Of a DNA stretch of 64,000 nt, positions 40,871 to 54,290 are shown piece after piece; within the stretch, counting starts at the first letter, position 1; every line of letters starts with the position of its first letter. The notes beneath the pieces are model-generated. The model had not been told where the DNA came from, searched no databases, and saw only the letters and a list, made by a program, of their open reading frames with translations. The position numbers and the translations under genes were made by a program. The stretch spans positions 50,769 to 114,768 of the forward strand of contig JAGUXT010000014.1 in NCBI GenBank assembly GCA_020061705.1. The letters run 5' to 3'. The DNA comes from Halothiobacillus sp. Lineage in GTDB: Bacteria; Pseudomonadota; Gammaproteobacteria; Halothiobacillales; Halothiobacillaceae.

Positions 40871-41281
40871 GTGGAAGCTAATGATCTAAAAAAAGCGGGA
40901 TTGAAAGTGACTCTGCCGCGCGTGCGCATTCTTGAATTGTTGGAGCAGCATGCGGATCAACATCTTTCGGCGGAAGATATTTATCGTTTGTTGCTGGATA
41001 ACGAAGAAGATATTGGCCTCGCTACGGTGTACCGCGTGCTGACCCAGTTTGAGGCGGCGGGCATTGTGTGCCGTCATCAGTTTGAGGGCGGCAAAGCCGT
41101 GTTTGAGCTGATTTCCAAAGGGGAGCATGATCACATCGTTTGTGTGAAAACTGGGCTGGTGGAAGAATTCCACGATCCGGTGATTTTTGAACGCATCCAA
41201 AAAATCGCCGAGGAGCATGAATTTGAAATGACCGATCACTCGCTGGTGATTTTCGGCATTAAACGCAAGTCCAAGGCGTGA
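40871..41281 (+). CDS. fur: Ferric uptake regulator
   Basis: DLKKAGLKVTLPRVRILELLEQHADQHLSAEDIYRLLL; divergent from bamE. Confidence 0.95.
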   Translation: MEANDLKKAGLKVTLPRVRILELLEQHADQHLSAEDIYRLLLDNEEDIGLATVYRVLTQFEAAGIVCRHQFEGGKAVFELISKGEHDHIVCVKTGLVEEFHDPVIFERIQKIAEEHEFEMTDHSLVIFGIKRKSKA

Positions 41282-41285
41282 ATGA

Positions 41286-41990
41286 TTGAAAATTCTTGCC
41301 CTTGATACCTCGACCGAAGCCTGTTCCGCTGCGCTCTTGATGGATGGATATGTCATTGAGGAGTTTGCACTTACGCCACGTGAACATACCCAGATGATTT
41401 TGCCCATGGTGCAGCACGTGTTGTCTCAGGGCGGAGTAGCACTGCATCAACTGGATGGTATTGCTTTTGCGCGCGGGCCGGGTGCCTTTACGGGGCTGCG
41501 CATCGCCGCCGGAGTGACTCAGGGGCTGGCCTTGGGTGCGAATCTTCCGGTCATGCCGGTCTCCAGTCTTGCGGCCCTGGCACATGGCGTATGGCGTGTG
41601 CATGGGGCTGAAAAAATATTGACCGCCTTGGATGCACGGATGCACGAAGTATATTGGGGTGCATGGCATGTGTTGGGCGAGGGTAATGTTCAGGCAGAGG
41701 ATGCGGGTGAGTGCGTACTCGCTCCTGCGAGCGCGCAAGTCCCCCATACGGCAGACTGGTTTGCAGCAGGTTCAGGCTGGTCAGCCTATGCGGATACGCT
41801 TTTACCGCGTTTTGCGGCCGTGCTGCGTGCCGTGGATCATGAGTTATTACCGCGTGCGCACGATGTGGCTTTAATCGCAGCGCATCAGGTCATGCAACAC
41901 GGCTGGTTGCCTGCTGCGCAGGCTCAGCCTATGTATTTGCGCGATAACGTGGCCGATAAACCCAAGCCGAAAGTCGCAGTCAGACCGTAG
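41286..41990 (+). CDS. tsaB: tRNA t6A biosynthesis protein TsaB
   Basis: KILALDTSTEACSAAL; GIAFARGPGAFTGLRIAAGVTQGLA; TTG start. Confidence 0.94.
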   Translation: MKILALDTSTEACSAALLMDGYVIEEFALTPREHTQMILPMVQHVLSQGGVALHQLDGIAFARGPGAFTGLRIAAGVTQGLALGANLPVMPVSSLAALAHGVWRVHGAEKILTALDARMHEVYWGAWHVLGEGNVQAEDAGECVLAPASAQVPHTADWFAAGSGWSAYADTLLPRFAAVLRAVDHELLPRAHDVALIAAHQVMQHGWLPAAQAQPMYLRDNVADKPKPKVAVRP

Positions 41991-42429
41991 GCGGGGGAAC
42001 CGGCGACTCCTTGGCCGCCGCTGCCTTGCCTGTGGCCACAAACTGCATCAAGGCCTCGTCATGCGCGTGAATCAGCGGGATAAGTGCCGGGTCGTCGCAG
42101 GTCAGTTCGGCGCACAGCCCATCCTCGCGCGCAATCAGCTCGACATGAATCGCGTCGCGCTGCTCAAACAACATGGCGAATAGTGGATCCCAGGAGCGAA
42201 TGGCGCGTCCCTTGGCAAAGCGCGCTTTCATGTCTTCGGCGTGGCGCAAAAGGATGGCAGCAAGCTCGGGATCGTCGCTGGTCGTGCAGGTGCGAATGCC
42301 ATTGGGCAGGTGCTCGGTCACGCGGCGCAGACGGTTGTGACCATCGAGCAACATCGTAATATCGGCCTGATGCGCCTGATGTTCCGCATCGTCGCCACCG
42401 CGACCGTATTTGTAGACTTTTTCGCTCAT
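41980..42429 (-). CDS. Uncharacterised protein
   Basis: MSEKVYKYGRGGDDAEHQAHQADITMLLDGHNRLRRVTEHL; overlaps the RDD gene start by 4 bp. Confidence 0.65.
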   Translation of the reverse strand: MSEKVYKYGRGGDDAEHQAHQADITMLLDGHNRLRRVTEHLPNGIRTCTTSDDPELAAILLRHAEDMKARFAKGRAIRSWDPLFAMLFEQRDAIHVELIAREDGLCAELTCDDPALIPLIHAHDEALMQFVATGKAAAAKESPVPPPTV

Positions 42430-42875
42430 GTTTTGCGTTCTCTCTTCTCGACAACAACGCGAGTATGACTGAAGCGATCCTGCCACGCACGCCTTGAGGG
42501 ATCGACGTAGAGCCATAGCACCCCCAGCCCGCCCAGTCCCCAACTTGGAATTGCCCACAAGGCGCGACGGACTAAATCAGGCCACGCGGGCGTTGCGCCC
42601 TGCGCATCGACCAAGCGCAACTGCCAGGCGCGCATTCCCAGCGTCTGGCCGTTTTTACGCCAGAAAAACAGGAAAAATCCCAGCGCAGTCAGGTACAGCA
42701 TGGCGACATACAGCCAATGCACGAGACCTTCCTGCGGCAAAGCCTCGCCGTGGGTGAAAGGAAGCAGCAAGGCGGTTTGCAAGAACCAGATGGCGATGAT
42801 CAGCAGCCAGTCGTAAAGCAGGGCGCCGATGCGGCGGATCAGGCCGGCGGAGGAGGGTGCAGAAATCATATCCAT
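42426..42875 (-). CDS. RDD family membrane protein
   Basis: GLIRRIGALLYDWLLIIAIWFLQT; KNGQTLGMRAWQLRLVDAQG. Confidence 0.9.
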   Translation of the reverse strand: MDMISAPSSAGLIRRIGALLYDWLLIIAIWFLQTALLLPFTHGEALPQEGLVHWLYVAMLYLTALGFFLFFWRKNGQTLGMRAWQLRLVDAQGATPAWPDLVRRALWAIPSWGLGGLGVLWLYVDPSRRAWQDRFSHTRVVVEKRERKT

Positions 42876-42884
42876 GGTGTCAGC

Positions 42885-43559
42885 TCAATTTGCCAGTCGT
42901 TCGAGTCCGTCAAGAATCAAATCAAGCCCGAAGGTGAACTCGTTGATGCCGGAGTGCCGACCGGAAATCACTTCTTCTGCCCAGCCGCGTGCGTGTGGGT
43001 AGATCGAAGCGGGAAACATCGGAAGAAACTGTTCGGCGGCCTGAGCATATTCCTGTTCCTCGATTGGAAAATTCGACTTCAGGAGCGTAAAGCCATAGAT
43101 GTGGCTGTCAATCGCATTGATGGCGTGATCGGCCAAAGCATAAGAAAAACCGGCGGCGCGCAGGCATCCCATGGTGGCATCGGTATAGCGCAGCATCGCC
43201 GGGCCGATATTGATACGCGAAACGATCAGCATGGAGGCCCAAGGGTGACGCAGCAACATCTCTTGCGCCGAAATGGCGCGTTGTCGCATCGCTAGCTTCC
43301 AATGGATGTTGGTGGCGGGCAGTTCAATCTCGGCCACAACCATGTTCACCATGCCATCCAGCAGATCGTCCTTGTTTTTGACGTGGTTGTAGAGCGACAT
43401 GGCTTCGATGCCAAGCGTCTCGGCCAATTTACGCATGGATAACGCGTCAATGCCGCGCTCATCGGCCAGCGCGACGGCGGCGTTAAGAATGGCATCTCGC
43501 GTCATGGATTTTGTTTGCGTTGCGCTTTTGGGGCGGTTTTTTTCAGAGTGTTCTGTCAT
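42885..43559 (-). CDS. TetR family transcriptional regulator
   Basis: TRDAILNAAVALADERGIDALSMRKLAETLGIEAMSLYNHVKNKDDLLDGM HTH. Confidence 0.93.
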   Translation of the reverse strand: MTEHSEKNRPKSATQTKSMTRDAILNAAVALADERGIDALSMRKLAETLGIEAMSLYNHVKNKDDLLDGMVNMVVAEIELPATNIHWKLAMRQRAISAQEMLLRHPWASMLIVSRINIGPAMLRYTDATMGCLRAAGFSYALADHAINAIDSHIYGFTLLKSNFPIEEQEYAQAAEQFLPMFPASIYPHARGWAEEVISGRHSGINEFTFGLDLILDGLERLAN

Positions 43560-43574
43560 CAGTGACCTTGACGT

Positions 43575-43619
43575 ACTTACATCGTAAGTCTATTCTCGCC
43601 CTGGACTTACGATGTAAGT
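43575..43619. promoter_or_regulatory. Pair of palindromic TetR-type operators
   Basis: ACTTACATCGTAAGT (43575-43589) and ACTTACGATGTAAGT (43605-43619), each a 6-3-6 palindrome. Confidence 0.75.
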
Positions 43620-43633
43620 TCGAGGCTGGGTTG

Positions 43634-44734
43634 ATGGGTTTGTTTCGATTAAGCGGGAGCGATTGTACGTTGATGTATCAGAACATGAAGTCTTCTATGT
43701 CCGGGCGCTTGGCAGATCTCCCGGAGGGTCGTGAGTTTGTCCCACAAGAAACGATGCGCGCCGTTGTAACCGACGCTTACGGTATGCCGAACCGGCTTAA
43801 GGTGAACCAAGTCCCTCGACCCTCGCTTCGGGAGCATGAGATTTTGGTGCGGGTCTGCGCGGCGGCGGTATGTCGGGGCGACACTTATCTTTTGGCGGGA
43901 AAGCCCTACCTGCTGCGCTTAAGCGGCTACGGTCTGTTCCGCCCGCTGCGCGCGATACCGGGGCAGAGCTTTTCAGGTGTCATCGTGGAACTCGGATCGA
44001 GTGTAAGCGCGCATCGCGTCGGGGACTCGGTCTATGGCGAGGTTTCTTCCGGTGCGTTCGCAGAATTCGTGGCGTGTGACGCTTCTCGGCTTGCGCCGAA
44101 GCCTGTCAATGCGTCCCACGCGGAAGCCGCGGCGCTTGCACTGTCCGGAGTCGCCGCCCTGCAAGGGCTCCGCGATGTGGGGCGATTACAGCCCGGCGAG
44201 AGCGTGCTCATCAATGGAGCCTCAGGAAGTGTCGGCACGCTCGCTGTGCAAATTGCCAAAGCACTGGGCGCAACCGTCACGGCGGTGTGTAGCACACGCC
44301 ATGCGGAGCGTCTGCGCAAAATGGGCGCGGACGACATTATCGACTACACGCAGAGTGACTACACCCGCTGCGGGATGCGCCACGATGTCATATTCGATCT
44401 GGTCGCCAACCACACCCTCAGGGACAACCAGCGCGCCCTGAAACCCAAGGGGCGATTCGTTGCAGCGGCCATCCCGCAGGGTAGGGGTTGGATTGGCCCC
44501 GTGGCGTGGATGCTCAAGCTCGCCATCGCGGATGCCTTATCAAGATTGAATTTCAGATCCATGTTTGCCGAACCCAATCGCGCTGATCTCGAACACCTAG
44601 CGCGCATGGTTGACGGCGGCCTGTTGCGTCCCCTGGTCGAGCGTCGTTACAGCATGTTCAACATTGCTCAAGCCTATGCGCATGTTGCCAGCGGACATGC
44701 GCAAGGTTCGAGCGTAATGGAGGTACTGCCATGA
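43634..44734 (+). CDS. NAD(P)-dependent alcohol dehydrogenase / quinone oxidoreductase (MDR family)
   Basis: MRAVVTDAYGMPNRLKVNQVPRPSLREHEILVRVCAAAV; GESVLINGASGSVGTLAVQIAKALGATVTAVCST. Confidence 0.9.
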   Translation: MGLFRLSGSDCTLMYQNMKSSMSGRLADLPEGREFVPQETMRAVVTDAYGMPNRLKVNQVPRPSLREHEILVRVCAAAVCRGDTYLLAGKPYLLRLSGYGLFRPLRAIPGQSFSGVIVELGSSVSAHRVGDSVYGEVSSGAFAEFVACDASRLAPKPVNASHAEAAALALSGVAALQGLRDVGRLQPGESVLINGASGSVGTLAVQIAKALGATVTAVCSTRHAERLRKMGADDIIDYTQSDYTRCGMRHDVIFDLVANHTLRDNQRALKPKGRFVAAAIPQGRGWIGPVAWMLKLAIADALSRLNFRSMFAEPNRADLEHLARMVDGGLLRPLVERRYSMFNIAQAYAHVASGHAQGSSVMEVLP

Positions 44735-45576
44735 AGAAAAAACTACTGCCCTCTGTGAAGACAAGTGCTGCGGCCTGCCTTTGTTTGCTCCTTGCGGGTT
44801 GCGCATCAGTTAACGGTGTCACCACATCGGTGATTGCCGATAAAAGCGTGGAGCATGTGCTGATAGGCAGCGGCTCACCTACGGTCGTGTTTGAAAATGG
44901 CTTGGACGGTCGGCTTGAGTTGTGGGCGCAGGTGCTGGCCGTGATCGCCAAGGAAACGCAGGTATTCGCTTACAACAGACCAGGCATTGGAGACAGCGCC
45001 GAGTTTTCAACACCACGGGATGGCGAGACGGTCATCCGGGAATTGAGGGCGTTACTGCATGCCAAGGGAATCGCGCCGCCCTATGTGCTGGTTGGGCACT
45101 CCTTGGGCGGGCTGTATATGCAGCTTTATGCCAGGCGTTATCCAAACGAGGTCGCGGGTCTGGTTCTGGTCGATTCAACACATCCGGAACAATTTAAAGG
45201 GGCTGGGTCGAAAGAAAACTGGCCGGGTTGGTTCAACCTATTACTCGAAGCTTCGCTCTCCGAGGCTGCCCTCAAGGAGTTGGAAGCCATTCCTGTCACG
45301 GGAACCGAAATGCTGGCTTTACCCGCGTTCAGCGGAAAACCCGTCATCGTGCTAAGTGCGCAAAAGCCAATGGAAGAAACTTCGGAGATGGCGAAGTATG
45401 CCAATAGCAAGCGTGTCGATATTGCGCGTTTGCATCCGGGGGCGAAACAGGTTTGGGTGGATAGCGGCCATGTCATACCCCTCGAAAATCCGGAAGCGGT
45501 GATTGCGGCGGTTCGAGAAGTCCTGTCGATGCTCAATAAGCAATCGACTGCAAAACAAGCTCAGGTTCAGCCATGA
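44731..45576 (+). CDS. Alpha/beta hydrolase lipoprotein
   Basis: Lipobox LLLAGC; YNRPGIGDS; YVLVGHSLGGLYMQLYARRYP. Confidence 0.9.
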   Translation: MKKKLLPSVKTSAAACLCLLLAGCASVNGVTTSVIADKSVEHVLIGSGSPTVVFENGLDGRLELWAQVLAVIAKETQVFAYNRPGIGDSAEFSTPRDGETVIRELRALLHAKGIAPPYVLVGHSLGGLYMQLYARRYPNEVAGLVLVDSTHPEQFKGAGSKENWPGWFNLLLEASLSEAALKELEAIPVTGTEMLALPAFSGKPVIVLSAQKPMEETSEMAKYANSKRVDIARLHPGAKQVWVDSGHVIPLENPEAVIAAVREVLSMLNKQSTAKQAQVQP

Positions 45577-46154
45577 AAACACTTAAAAGATTGCATTTCT
45601 TGCTCATTATTTTATTCGCGGCAAGTGCGAGCTTAATCTTGGCAGGGTGCTCCACCACGGTGGCCACGCTTAATCCGTCGCCGCAGAAGCCGGTTTGCGA
45701 ACGGACATCAAGTGCTCTTGTGCTATGGGATACACAGTGGCGGCAGAATCAGAAGGATATTGCCGAGCGCGAATTTGCTGCTGAAACCGGTCTGCGGCAG
45801 TTTCTTGTTCACTCCGGCTGCTTTGCTCAAGCGGAATTACGGCGCATGAGCCTTAAAGATTTGGAGCCATTAAAAGGCTCACACGAGAGGTTCGATAAGG
45901 TCATTGCCATTACGGTGCGAGAAATAGGCCCCATTGTCATGCTGTTTTCCACCGATGGAATAATCGAGGGTGGAACGGAGGTGGTTTTGAATATTACGGA
46001 GTATTCACAGCCTGAGTTAAGCCCAATGCGTCAGTTCAGCGTCAACTGGTTCAATGGAGGTGGTTTCGTAATCAAGGGTGTGGAGTCTCTGCCAAGCGAT
46101 ATGCAGGAGGCATTGCGAGTTGGAATGAAGCCAGATGAGGGGCAGAAGAGGTAG
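45573..46154 (+). CDS. Uncharacterised lipoprotein
   Basis: MKTLKRLHFLLIILFAASASLILAGCS lipobox; 4 bp overlap with the upstream gene. Confidence 0.7.
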   Translation: MKTLKRLHFLLIILFAASASLILAGCSTTVATLNPSPQKPVCERTSSALVLWDTQWRQNQKDIAEREFAAETGLRQFLVHSGCFAQAELRRMSLKDLEPLKGSHERFDKVIAITVREIGPIVMLFSTDGIIEGGTEVVLNITEYSQPELSPMRQFSVNWFNGGGFVIKGVESLPSDMQEALRVGMKPDEGQKR

Positions 46155-46245
46155 AGTTCCTTTTGTGGCTGAGGAGTTGATTGTGCTTGCATTTCAAGCG
46201 TAAAACTTACAGCCGATGCGCGATACCTTGCCAGAGCGGAGCCTT

Positions 46246-46313
46246 AACCAGATGGTGATAATCAGTAGCCAGTCGTAAAGCAGGGCGCCGATGCGGCGGA
46301 TCAGGCCGCGGAG
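46246..46313 (-). pseudogene. Remnant of an RDD-family gene 5' region (duplicate of 42784..42854)
   Basis: AACCAGATGGTGATAATCAGTAGCCAGTCGTAAAGCAGGGCGCCGATGCGGCGGATCAGGCCG, nearly identical to the RDD gene; encodes (L)IRRIGALLYDWLLIITIW. Confidence 0.7.
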
Positions 46314-46376
46314 TGAAAGGGCTTAGCTGGTTTCAAGAATGTGGGTCTTTGTGCTTGGTTGTTATACAGAAGCGGG

Positions 46377-46892
46377 TTAGTCGAACTGAATGACCGAGCG
46401 AACGCGCATCCCATTCATGCTGAAACTGTTGAGCGATTTCAGGTCAATGAGGCAGGCCATACCTAAAACGTGATAGCCAACTTCTTCACATAGTTCAACG
46501 GCGGCCTTCATGGATCCGCCTGTTGCAATCAGGTCATCAATCACGACCACGCTTTCACCGTTTCCCTTCTGCATTTCCAGCCTGTCCGAACCGTACTCCA
46601 GACCATAGGCTTTGGATGCGTGGACGTTGGGTAGCTTCCCCGGCTTTCTGGCCTTGATGAAGCCCTTGTGGTGCTTGTAGGCCAGTGCTGATGCAAAAAT
46701 AAATCCCCTGGACTCCAAACCAACCAGACAATCGATGCACCCCCATTCATCAGGGGAAAACAGCTCAGACATGGCATCTATCGTTTCCGTGAATTGGGTT
46801 TTCAGCAGGGGAGAGATATCTTGAAAAACAATGCCGGGCTTGGGGAAGTCAGGCGTGGAGAGGATGTGCCTGGCCAAAGGGTGCTGGTGCAT
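46377..46892 (-). CDS. apt: Adenine phosphoribosyltransferase
   Basis: PDFPKPGIVFQDISPLL; GLESRGFIFASALAY; VVVIDDLIATGGSMKAAVELCEEVG. Confidence 0.93.
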   Translation of the reverse strand: MHQHPLARHILSTPDFPKPGIVFQDISPLLKTQFTETIDAMSELFSPDEWGCIDCLVGLESRGFIFASALAYKHHKGFIKARKPGKLPNVHASKAYGLEYGSDRLEMQKGNGESVVVIDDLIATGGSMKAAVELCEEVGYHVLGMACLIDLKSLNSFSMNGMRVRSVIQFD

Positions 46893-47017
46893 ATTTTGTA
46901 TCCTGTTGCTCAATACACTCGGCTGATTCGCAATACTTAACCTGCTGTATTTTCGCTCTAAGAGGGCGAAGTACCTGCGCATTTTTTTCCTGTATGTGCT
47001 GGGTAAATTGATTGATT

Positions 47018-47710
47018 TCAATTCCCCCCCCAAACCGCCATGGCTAGCACAAGAATGAGCGGGAGTTGTAGTAGCCAGCCGTAGAGTACGGCGATGCGCC
47101 CGCGCAGTATTTTGGTGCGGCGTATGACCTTGACGCCCGGTGGCGGCCACTGTCGGTGACGTATCGTCCGATAGCCAGTCCAATTGATTGGTAGCGTCAT
47201 GAGAAAAACGAAAAAAAACATAAAGGCATAATTGCCATAGATAAGTACGGTAGTGCCCGGTATTCCCCACAGGTAAACGCACTCAGCGTGACTGGATAAG
47301 CGGGCGATTGCCGGAAAAAGCCAGAACTTGCCAATGGTATAGACAATGCCCCCAAACAGGGCGATATAGAAGGCTTGGCGCATTCGTTGCGCTCTTGTGT
47401 ACTCCTCTGCGTACTCATTGACAGCTTCATTCTCCAAGTTGAGCTTTCCCAGCAGATTTTGCACGGCCTTGTCGAGTTTTTCTTCTGTCGCCTGAGATGG
47501 GATTCGCGGTCCAGTCCAACCTGTGGCAAACAAGGCGGAAGCGAGGACGATAAATACATACAAAGCCAGCGTCACAAAGGCCGAAACACTTGCTTCGAAA
47601 TCGGAAAGCGCCATACCTTGAATAAAAAACAGAAAGAGCGGTATGCCGACGCCAGCGATAATGATCAGCGCGGCTGCAAATCGACCATGGATGCTTAAGC
47701 CCATCTTCAT
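47018..47710 (-). CDS. Uncharacterised membrane protein
   Basis: Several TM segments; no family recognised. Confidence 0.6.
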   Translation of the reverse strand: MKMGLSIHGRFAAALIIIAGVGIPLFLFFIQGMALSDFEASVSAFVTLALYVFIVLASALFATGWTGPRIPSQATEEKLDKAVQNLLGKLNLENEAVNEYAEEYTRAQRMRQAFYIALFGGIVYTIGKFWLFPAIARLSSHAECVYLWGIPGTTVLIYGNYAFMFFFVFLMTLPINWTGYRTIRHRQWPPPGVKVIRRTKILRGRIAVLYGWLLQLPLILVLAMAVWGGN

Positions 47711-47757
47711 CTCGCGATCAGTCTGACGGTGCTTATCATATCGACGGAGCCTTGATC

Positions 47758-48060
47758 TTACGCCGCCTGTCGCGGCTCAACTTCACTGGCAATCTGATCT
47801 GCCACGGCCAATTCAGCGACGCGCAGATCATAAATGGCCTGAAGATTCATCCAGCTTTGCGCGTCGCCGCCAAAGTAGCGGGCGAGGCGCATGGCTGTGT
47901 CGGCGGTGATGCCGCGCCGCTCGCGGGCGATGTCATTGATGCGCGGGGCGGGGACGTGCAGAGCCTTGGCCAGCGCGTTGGCGCTCAAGCCAATGGGGAT
48001 AAGGTAATCTTCTCGCAAAATTTCTCCGGGGTGTACCGGGCGCATACCGTTTTTGAACAT
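47758..48060 (-). CDS. higA: HigA-family antitoxin
   Basis: MFKNGMRPVHPGEILREDYLIPIGLSANALAKALHVPAPRINDIARERRGITADTAMRLARYFGG. Confidence 0.93.
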   Translation of the reverse strand: MFKNGMRPVHPGEILREDYLIPIGLSANALAKALHVPAPRINDIARERRGITADTAMRLARYFGGDAQSWMNLQAIYDLRVAELAVADQIASEVEPRQAA

Positions 48061-48073
48061 GATGAATGGCTCC

Positions 48074-48352
48074 TTAGTGGTAGTCGACGATTTCAACGTC
48101 TTCCGCACCGTTTTCGCTCCAGCGGAAACATATTCGCCACTGGTTATTGATGCGAATGCTGTACTGTCCTGCACGGTCACCTTTCAACGCTTCAAGCCGA
48201 TTACCCGGCGGACTGCGCAGGAAGTCGAGCGTGACTGCGGCGTCGAGTTGAACAAGTTTGCGCGTGACAACATTACGAATATCGCTCCAACAGCGCGAAG
48301 AACCGGTTTCAAATAGGATTTGGGTTTCGGTGCAGCGGAAGCTTTTAATCAT
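48074..48352 (-). CDS. higB: HigB/RelE-family toxin
   Basis: FRSPPGNRLEALKGDRAGQYSIRINNQWRICFRW-type sequence directly upstream of HigA. Confidence 0.92.
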   Translation of the reverse strand: MIKSFRCTETQILFETGSSRCWSDIRNVVTRKLVQLDAAVTLDFLRSPPGNRLEALKGDRAGQYSIRINNQWRICFRWSENGAEDVEIVDYH

Positions 48353-48376
48353 GGTGTAAATTTATAACGCTTAACG

Positions 48377-51826
<3,450 letters not shown>

Positions 51827-51915
51827 GCGCGCATTCTCCCATGCCGGGGCGGTCATCGTCAGCCAGATCGTCTCAAGTTCGACAGGCTCCTGGCCATCCT
51901 CATGCACACGGGCAG

Positions 51916-51938
51916 AAAAAACCCCGCCAAGGCGGGGT
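51916..51938 (-). terminator. Rho-independent terminator
   Basis: AAAAAACCCCGCCAAGGCGGGG. Confidence 0.6.
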
Positions 51939-51966
51939 AGTGCGTTCAGACCAAAGCCAGCCGGAT

Positions 51967-52185
51967 TCAGTGTGCGGAATCCGCATCCGAGCCCTTGGTA
52001 TTGATGCCAAGAAGAGTGTAAAGAGGGCAGAACTTTACCAGGCCGGTGGCGAGTGGAACGACGCCCACGATGCCGATAATCATGTCCCAAGGCGCGGGGA
52101 ATACGCCCGCAATCGCCATGCCGATGGCAACGACACCAAGGAAAATGCGGATGAACATATCAAGGAAACCAACGTTTGCTTTCAT
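51967..52185 (-). CDS. DUF2892 (YgaP-TM-like) inner membrane protein
   Basis: MKANVGFLDMFIRIFLGVVAIGMAIAGVFPAPWDMIIGIVGVVPLATGLVKFCPLYTLLGINT. Confidence 0.9.
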   Translation of the reverse strand: MKANVGFLDMFIRIFLGVVAIGMAIAGVFPAPWDMIIGIVGVVPLATGLVKFCPLYTLLGINTKGSDADSAH

Positions 52186-52339
52186 GAGCTAACTCCTAAT
52201 CTACGCGGGTGAAATAACACAGACTGATTCTATACGCCTTTATCTATGGAGATAAAACTTTTTGTATGCTCAATCAGTCCACGCTGATTGGCCTGCGTTG
52301 GGCTATGATTCCGCCCACTTGATTGGAGTAGGTTGCTGC

Positions 52340-53587
52340 ATGTTTCGTCCTTTTGAATTTTTCGTGGGTTTGCGTTATACGCGTTCCAAGCGGCGTAATC
52401 ATTTTATTTCTTTTATTTCAATGAGTTCGATGCTTGGAATCGCGGTCGGTGTGACTGCGTTGATTACCGTTTTGTCGGTGATGAACGGCTTTGAGAAGGA
52501 GTTGCGCGACCGCATTCTGGGCATGGCCTCGCATCTCACCATTACCGGGTCGGGCGAGCGCTTGGGTGACTGGCAGGCGGTGGTGAAGGCCGTGCAGCCG
52601 ATGCCGGGTGTGATGGCGGCGGCACCGTTTACGCAGGCCGAAGCGATGTTGTCGTTGCCGAGTGCTGTGAGTGGTGCGGTGGTACGTGGGGTTGAGCCGG
52701 AGTTGGAAAACACGGTCACGGACATCGGCCAGCACATGCAGGCGGGGCAGTTGACGGACTTGCGCCCCGGAGAATATGGCATCGTGCTGGGACGTGAATT
52801 GGCGAATAGCCTCGGAGTGGGCGTAGGCGACCCGCTGATGCTGATTACCTCCAATATCGCCATGACCCCGGTGGGGGCGCTGCTGCGTGAAAAGCGCTTT
52901 ACCGTGGTGGGGATTTTTGAGGTCGGTATGTATGAATTCGACCGTGGCACGGCGCTGATTCATATGAATGATGCACAAAAGCTGTTCCGCCTTGAGTCGT
53001 CGGTGAACGGGGTGCGCCTGAAGCTGGCGGATATGTTTGCCGCACCGAGTCTTGGGCGTGAGATTGCCGCGAGTTTGGGCGCAGGTTATTACGTCGGCGA
53101 TTGGACACAGCGCAATGCGAATTTCTTCCGTGCGATTAAAACCGAGCGCGCGGTGATGTTCATTATTTTGGCACTTATTGTGGCGGTTGCGGCGTTCAAT
53201 ATCGTCTCGACCTTGGTGATGGTGGTGACTGACAAGCAGGCGGACATTGCGATTTTGCGCACTCTGGGCGCGTCGCAGGGTTCGATCATGCTGATTTTTA
53301 TGGTGCAGGGCACGCTGATCGGGCTGGTCGGCATGGTGATGGGCCTGGTCGGGGGGCTGGGGTTGGCGCTGAATGTGGAAACGCTGGTGCCTTGGCTTGA
53401 GCATACGTTTAACGTCACCTTCCTGCCTGCAGATGTGTATTACATCAGCGAGTTACCCTCGGATGTGCATGCCGCCGATGTGGTTCGTGTGGCTATTCTG
53501 TCGTTTACCCTGTCGGTGTTGGCGACCATTTATCCGGCGTGGCGTGCTTCGCGCACTCAGCCGGTGGAGGCGTTGCGTTATGAGTGA
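52340..53587 (+). CDS. lolC: Lipoprotein-releasing ABC transporter permease LolC/LolE
   Basis: [56 protein letters not shown]. Confidence 0.94.
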   Translation: MFRPFEFFVGLRYTRSKRRNHFISFISMSSMLGIAVGVTALITVLSVMNGFEKELRDRILGMASHLTITGSGERLGDWQAVVKAVQPMPGVMAAAPFTQAEAMLSLPSAVSGAVVRGVEPELENTVTDIGQHMQAGQLTDLRPGEYGIVLGRELANSLGVGVGDPLMLITSNIAMTPVGALLREKRFTVVGIFEVGMYEFDRGTALIHMNDAQKLFRLESSVNGVRLKLADMFAAPSLGREIAASLGAGYYVGDWTQRNANFFRAIKTERAVMFIILALIVAVAAFNIVSTLVMVVTDKQADIAILRTLGASQGSIMLIFMVQGTLIGLVGMVMGLVGGLGLALNVETLVPWLEHTFNVTFLPADVYYISELPSDVHAADVVRVAILSFTLSVLATIYPAWRASRTQPVEALRYE

Positions 53588-54278
53588 GGCCGCTGTGAAT
53601 CAAGCTGTGGTTCGTTGTGTCGGCGTAGGCAAGACCTATGCCGAGGGTAAGCTCAAGGTCGAAGTGTTGCGCGGGGTGGATTTGGTGATTGCCAGCGGCG
53701 AGCGTGTGGCGATTGTCGGTTCATCGGGCGCGGGCAAAAGCAGCCTGCTGCAATTGATGGGCGGGCTGGATGTGCCAAGCGTCGGCGAGGTGTGGGTTGA
53801 TGGGCGTGATTTGGCACGCTTATCGGAAACCGCACGTGGGCTTCTGCGTAATCAGAGCATCGGGTTTGTCTACCAGTTTCATCATTTACTTGGTGAATTC
53901 AGTGCGCTGGAAAATGTGGCCATGCCGTTGTTGATTCGTGGCGCCTCGGTGAGCGAAGCGCGCGAACGGGCACAAGCCATTCTGGATCGCGTGGGTCTGG
54001 GCAAGCGTTTGGAGCACAAGCCCGGCGAGCTATCAGGTGGCGAGCGTCAGCGCACGGCGTTGGCGCGGGCGTTGGTGACCAGGCCGAAAGTGGTGCTGGC
54101 GGATGAGCCTACCGGGAATTTGGACTCGCGTAATGCAGGCGCGATGTTTGATTTGCTGATGGAGCTGAATGCGGAACAGGGTACGGCCTTGGTCGTTGTG
54201 ACCCATGATTTGAGCCTGGCCGCACGCATGGATCGCGTGCTGCATATGCGTGATGGGGCGATTGTGGAGGCGGAATGA
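53580..54278 (+). CDS. lolD: Lipoprotein-releasing ABC transporter ATPase LolD
   Basis: [57 protein letters not shown]. Confidence 0.95.
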   Translation: MSEAAVNQAVVRCVGVGKTYAEGKLKVEVLRGVDLVIASGERVAIVGSSGAGKSSLLQLMGGLDVPSVGEVWVDGRDLARLSETARGLLRNQSIGFVYQFHHLLGEFSALENVAMPLLIRGASVSEARERAQAILDRVGLGKRLEHKPGELSGGERQRTALARALVTRPKVVLADEPTGNLDSRNAGAMFDLLMELNAEQGTALVVVTHDLSLAARMDRVLHMRDGAIVEAE

Positions 54279-54290
54279 GTGGGTGTTGAT

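Noticed and set aside
52418-53404. 328-aa minus-strand ORF
   Set aside because: Antisense to lolC/E with repetitive His/Gln/Arg composition and no domain.
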